Assembly: GCF_023715535.1 (NCBI RefSeq)
Contig: NZ_JAMBOI010000003.1
Location: 248,001-312,000 of the forward strand
DNA: 64,000 nucleotides
DNA from: Sporosarcina luteola
GTDB lineage: Bacteria > Bacillota > Bacilli > Bacillales_A > Planococcaceae
Direction of reading: 5' to 3'
Of this stretch, positions 60,403 through 64,000 are shown piece after piece; the first letter of the stretch is position 1, and every line of letters starts with the position of its first letter. Both the position numbers and the translations under genes were made by a program. The notes beneath the pieces were generated by a model. It saw only the letters and a list, made by a program, of their open reading frames with translations, searched no databases and was not told the origin of the DNA.

Positions 60403-61960
60403 TCCATTTCCACTCCTCGACATTCCAAAGGAAACCGGAGCCGTGATGGCCAAGCGTACGCTCCTTCACGCCTTCGATATTTCCGTGAATGCCATAGACT
60501 GCATTGACATAAGCGATAAATGCGAATGCCGGATCGTTTGCCAACTCTTCTTGGAAGGCCATATAGCTTGCTTGCCGTTCCTTTTCATCCATTGATAAAC
60601 GTCCTTTTTCAAGCAATGCATCCACTTTTTCATTCGAGTAGCTTCCAAAATTATAACCGGATCCCGTCAAACTTGATTCATCCGAATGGAACAAGATGTA
60701 CGTATGATGATCCGCGTCATACGGGCTGCCCCATCCGATCATGAAAGCATCTGTCTCTTCAATCGTGATGGCACTCCAGTCAAGCGCAGCCACATTGACA
60801 TCTGCACCGATCGATTTGTAGCCCTCGGCGACATAATTCGCCATATTGACACGCACTGCGTCGGACGCAGGTGTCGTAATCGTAAAGCTCAACTTCCGGT
60901 CATCCTTATAACGGAATCCGTCGTCCGCTTTTTTCCAGCCTGCTTCATCCAGCAACTTTCCAGCTTGCTCGATGTCATAGCTGTACGTTTCAATGTCTTC
61001 ATTATGAAAGGCATGCTTTTGGAGCGGCGAATAGGCCTCTTCTCCGAAGCCTTTCAAGATGCCTTTCACAATTTGCACCCGATCAATGGCATAGCTGAAT
61101 GCCTGCCGAACCCGCACATCTTGCCACAGATCATTTTGCATATTGAAAAGGATCCCGCGGTAGTCGGCAGTGTCGATATTATAGATTTTCACATGATTGC
61201 GTTTTTCCAGTTCACCGACTTGCACCGGATCGAGAAGAGCGATGTCGACCTCGCCTGAAGCTAATTGCAATGCCCGCACATTGCTGTCGGGGATGAATTT
61301 GAAGATGACTTTAGCAATGGACGGCTTCGTGCCATGGAAATGCTCATACGCTTTCAACGTCAAGCTGTTGCCGCGGTCCCATCGGTCAAATTCATACGGA
61401 CCTGCACCGATCGGATGGCTATTGAAGTCCGCTGTCCGCATCTCAACGCCATTAAACGCATGCTTCGGCAGAATCGGCAGCGTCAATTTATCCAAAATCG
61501 GCGTGAAAGGACGCTTTAGTTTCAGTTCGAATTTATAGTCCTCAATTTTCTTCAGCGACTCCACTTCAAGGAAGTCAGACTTCAGGAACGAGGCATTCTT
61601 GTCATCTAACACACTTTCAATCGTAAAGATGACATCGTCCGCAGTCAGCGGTTCACCGTCGTGGAACCGGATGTCTTCCCGCAACTTGAATGTATATGTC
61701 AACTTGTCATCGGACATGTCGAATGACTCTGCGATATCGGCTTTCGGTTCGTTGTTTTCATCGAAACGGAAAAGCCCGCGGAATAGAAGCGCGTCCACGT
61801 TCGTCTCCTCAAGAATCGGATTCAGTCCATCAAACTCGGATTCCGAAGCATAGATGAGGCTGTTTTCTTTCGCGGCGGGTGCTGCTTTTTTTCCACATCC
61901 TGCGACGGCAACGAGCAGGAGCATACTGATTAAGACTAGTAGTATTTTACGTTTATCCAT
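60392..61960 (-). CDS. nikA: Substrate-binding lipoprotein, family 5 (probable nickel binding)
   Basis: The 522-residue protein has a lipoprotein signal with lipobox VAGC (Cys22), then the SBP family 5 fold (TYTFKLREDIRFHDGEPLTA, GAGPYEFDRWDRG, DVRVRQAFSYAIDR). Family 5 includes oligopeptide and nickel binders. Nickel is inferred because the gene sits 13 bases after ureD in what looks like one urease operon. Confidence 0.82.
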   Translation of the reverse strand: MDKRKILLVLISMLLLVAVAGCGKKAAPAAKENSLIYASESEFDGLNPILEETNVDALLFRGLFRFDENNEPKADIAESFDMSDDKLTYTFKLREDIRFHDGEPLTADDVIFTIESVLDDKNASFLKSDFLEVESLKKIEDYKFELKLKRPFTPILDKLTLPILPKHAFNGVEMRTADFNSHPIGAGPYEFDRWDRGNSLTLKAYEHFHGTKPSIAKVIFKFIPDSNVRALQLASGEVDIALLDPVQVGELEKRNHVKIYNIDTADYRGILFNMQNDLWQDVRVRQAFSYAIDRVQIVKGILKGFGEEAYSPLQKHAFHNEDIETYSYDIEQAGKLLDEAGWKKADDGFRYKDDRKLSFTITTPASDAVRVNMANYVAEGYKSIGADVNVAALDWSAITIEETDAFMIGWGSPYDADHHTYILFHSDESSLTGSGYNFGSYSNEKVDALLEKGRLSMDEKERQASYMAFQEELANDPAFAFIAYVNAVYGIHGNIEGVKERTLGHHGSGFLWNVEEWKWNDR

Positions 61961-61973
61961 AGTTTACCCCACT

Positions 61974-62783
61974 TTATATGAGTGCCGCCAGCTCGGAAAA
62001 TACCCGTTTCAATTCCTGCTGAAGTCTCCATTGATTCACCCCGAGAAAACGGCAATGCACCGCATTTCCCGCGAGTCTGGTCACGCCCGCCCTCAATCCG
62101 TCGCCGACATTCATCGCTTCATGGATCGCCCGCAGATCGATTTCATCGGCCTTTTCCGAAACGAGCCAAATAGAGCCGACATACAATGCATCTTCAAGTA
62201 AACCAAGTCCATTGAGATGCAGATTGTCCGGGACGAAACGGAGGCTGTCGAAAGCGAGCAGCTCCTCTTCGACGTAAATCTTCATCATTGATTTCAATGA
62301 AGAGAAATCGAATACTTCACCGCGCATCTCGCGGCCGGGTGCGATGATTTCACCCCAAAGCAATGTGGCGCCCTTCTTAAGATGAATCGTCGTTTCCATA
62401 AGAAATTTGGAGTCCGCGAATGGGATGATCACTTCCGGCATCCATTCGAGGCGCGATTCTTCCTCCAGCTCCACGTCAATCGATTGGACGCACGTTTCGC
62501 CCGTATGCGACCGGTACACTTTCAACGCCGATTGCTGGATGATCCTCGCTTTACTTCCCGGCAATAGGCGGATCGTTATATCATTGCGATCTCCCGCCAC
62601 CATGCCGCCCGACGATTCCATCACAAACACCGTCGCCGTCGGATCACTGCCTTCGTACAGCTCGCGGCTCGCCTTTAAAGGAGGCTGCTGAAATACATGC
62701 GGCATCCGTGTATAGCCTCTTCTCGGCTCAAACACCATATCCAGTTTGCCGTTATGGTGCCTCCGTGTCACTTTACTCACCAC
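61974..62783 (-). CDS. ureD: Urease accessory protein UreD
   Basis: The 269-residue product matches UreD/Ure[44 protein letters not shown] and [10 protein letters not shown]. UreD docks on apo-urease and with UreF and UreG delivers nickel and CO2. It starts at GTG, overlapping the end of ureG by 11 bases. Confidence 0.93.
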   Translation of the reverse strand: MVSKVTRRHHNGKLDMVFEPRRGYTRMPHVFQQPPLKASRELYEGSDPTATVFVMESSGGMVAGDRNDITIRLLPGSKARIIQQSALKVYRSHTGETCVQSIDVELEEESRLEWMPEVIIPFADSKFLMETTIHLKKGATLLWGEIIAPGREMRGEVFDFSSLKSMMKIYVEEELLAFDSLRFVPDNLHLNGLGLLEDALYVGSIWLVSEKADEIDLRAIHEAMNVGDGLRAGVTRLAGNAVHCRFLGVNQWRLQQELKRVFSELAALI

Positions 62784-63399
62784 TCGCTGTTCCCGCGCCT
62801 TCTAATAGCATATTCCGTTTAATCCAATTGACGATCTGGTCGACATTTTTCCGTGTCCGGACGTCCGCTAAGACATAAGGGCGGCCGCCTCTCATCTTCT
62901 TCACGTCGCTCTCGTACAGTTCAAGGTCAACGCCGACATGCGGGGCAAGGTCCGTTTTATTGACCAATAAAAGATCCGATCTTGTCAACGCCGGGCCGCC
63001 TTTTCTCGGAATATCCTGTCCTTCCGCAACGTCGATGACGTAGATATATCCATCTACAAGTTCAGGGCTGAACGTAGCCGACAGGTTATCCCCGCCGCTC
63101 TCGACGAAAACGATGTCAAGATCTTGGAAACGTTCCTTCAATTCATCAATTGCTGCGAAATTCATGGAAGCATCTTCACGGATTGCCGTATGCGGGCATC
63201 CGCCAGTCTCCACACCAAGAATCCTGTCTTCACCCAACACGCCATGATTCATCAGGAATTGAGCATCCTCGCGTGTGTATATATCATTCGTAATAACTGC
63301 AACGTTATAGTCCTCATGCATCGCACGGGTCAATGCGTCGACGAGCGATGTTTTGCCCGACCCGACGGGACCCCCGATGCCAATACGTACTGGTTTCAT
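62773..63399 (-). CDS. ureG: Urease accessory GTPase UreG
   Basis: The 208-residue SIMIBI GTPase has P-loop [20 protein letters not shown], the metal-binding region [17 protein letters not shown] (Cys-Pro-His) and [11 protein letters not shown] for guanine. It carries nickel to urease in a GTP-dependent way. Confidence 0.96.
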   Translation of the reverse strand: MKPVRIGIGGPVGSGKTSLVDALTRAMHEDYNVAVITNDIYTREDAQFLMNHGVLGEDRILGVETGGCPHTAIREDASMNFAAIDELKERFQDLDIVFVESGGDNLSATFSPELVDGYIYVIDVAEGQDIPRKGGPALTRSDLLLVNKTDLAPHVGVDLELYESDVKKMRGGRPYVLADVRTRKNVDQIVNWIKRNMLLEGAGTASGE

Positions 63400-63417
63400 A
63401 TATAGAAACGCCTCCTG

Positions 63418-64000
63418 TCATGAAATGAATAATCTAGAATGTAAATATTCGTGCTTCATCGATGCAAGCTCGATGCCTAGCGCATTATTGCTAATATCCG
63501 CTTCCGTCAAACCGGCGACGATCCCGGCAGCCGCAACCGCCTCTTCCGCCAACAGATGCACCGCCTGCACACCTGTGTTTTGACCGAATGGCACTGCGCG
63601 TACTGCATTTGTGACAATCCCGTTCACCGATGAGAATAAATACGAAAGGACCGCATAATGCGCATCCATATTATTGACGGCGCAATAAATGCCATAAAGA
63701 ATCGCATAATGGCCTTTGATTTCATTCGCCGCAATCCGATTTTTCCACTCGTCGAAAAAAGCATCCTCGACGAGCGGTGAAACCGTTTTGATGAACTGCC
63801 TGCCCAAATTGACGCTTGCATCCCTGGACTCCTTAGCGAGCTTGATAGCGCCGCAAAGGTTTTCCAAATGCAGAAGCCGATCGACGTCCCGGCCCTTTGC
63901 AGCCTTATGCGCCTCCTGAATGAGGATCGCATCGCCATATACGAGATTCTGAAAGAGGAAAGTCGTACAAAAAGCGATCAGCTCTTCCTTAGTCCGGATT
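63418..64000 (-). CDS. ureF: Urease accessory protein UreF (5' end outside the window)
   Basis: The frame stays open to the right edge, giving at least 193 residues with UreF features: CTTFLFQNLVYGDAILIQEA, GRQFIKTVSPLV, HYAILYGIYCAV and the family-typical QNTGVQAVHLL. UreF is the GTPase-activating partner of UreG. The structural genes ureABC and ureE are expected just beyond the right edge. Confidence 0.93.
   Translation of the reverse strand, partial: IRTKEELIAFCTTFLFQNLVYGDAILIQEAHKAAKGRDVDRLLHLENLCGAIKLAKESRDASVNLGRQFIKTVSPLVEDAFFDEWKNRIAANEIKGHYAILYGIYCAVNNMDAHYAVLSYLFSSVNGIVTNAVRAVPFGQNTGVQAVHLLAEEAVAAAGIVAGLTEADISNNALGIELASMKHEYLHSRLFIS

Overview
The window looks like chromosome of a spore-forming, low-to-mid GC member of the Bacillales, most likely a ureolytic Planococcaceae close to Sporosarcina. 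The reasons are spore-coat genes (a divergent cotG-like/cotH pair), a DesKR-des cold-sensing operon, a bacillithiol-type YtxJ protein, a lysine riboswitch in front of dapA, strong AGGAGG ribosome sites with frequent TTG/GTG starts, and a urease accessory/nickel-uptake operon running off the right edge. The species assignment is inference; no rRNA or tRNA gene is visible.

Layout. 1-8 kb: a histidine phosphatase, a possible small spore protein, an alpha/beta hydrolase, a deleted DUF421 gene, a laccase-domain protein, the cotG-like/cotH pair, and a nitrilase plus two GNAT acetyltransferases in one operon. 8-16 kb: small unknown genes, a flavoprotein, a compact phage-type control module (cI-like repressor and ImmA-like protease, divergent from a BhlA/UviB holin-like gene, with visible operators), SelO, a YkuS-like protein, a second cotG-like gene and a LiaF-like surface protein. 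16-22.4 kb: riboswitch-controlled dapA, then an accessory stretch with a duplicated dapA-tail/terminator segment, a probable type I toxin-antitoxin locus and a PLD-nuclease/helicase (DUF3427) protein overlapping a NUDIX gene. 22.7-34 kb: formamidase with its FmdB partner, a LysM-M14 spore/wall peptidase, a secreted protein, a DDAH-type hydrolase, YqcI, D-serine dehydratase, a D,D-carboxypeptidase and a PhoD-like phosphatase. 34.5-44 kb: kynUBA operon, des-desKR, plsY, PAP2 phosphatase, an alkyltransferase-like protein and mscL. 44-54 kb: a DUF2207 protein, a complete peptide quorum-sensing candidate (secreted subtilase, NprR-like TPR regulator, tiny exported propeptide) and a six-gene YtrA-type ABC operon. 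54-64 kb: a VOC protein, a mazEF operon with a perfect 33-bp operator, a coiled-coil protein, an acyl-CoA thioesterase, a NikABCDE-like transporter and ureD-ureG-ureF.

How the parts fit. UreF, UreG and UreD load nickel into urease and the adjoining ABC transporter probably supplies that nickel. KynU, KynB and KynA convert tryptophan to anthranilate. DesK/DesR sense membrane fluidity and control the desaturase Des. CotH kinase is expected to phosphorylate the CotG-like repeat protein.

The most unusual feature is spread across the whole window: at least seven, probably eight, intergenic arrays of degenerate tandem repeats with an exact 20- or 21-bp period. In each, a short conserved head (TTATGCGC, TTATGAGCG, GTTATCGRTCA, GTTATCTATTGAAT, CTTTGAGCGCG) is followed by about 8-12 variable bases. 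I know of no described element that matches them. The next most promising systems are the NprR-like regulator/propeptide/protease unit, the PLD-helicase/NUDIX pair, the repressor/ImmA/holin module and the type I toxin locus.
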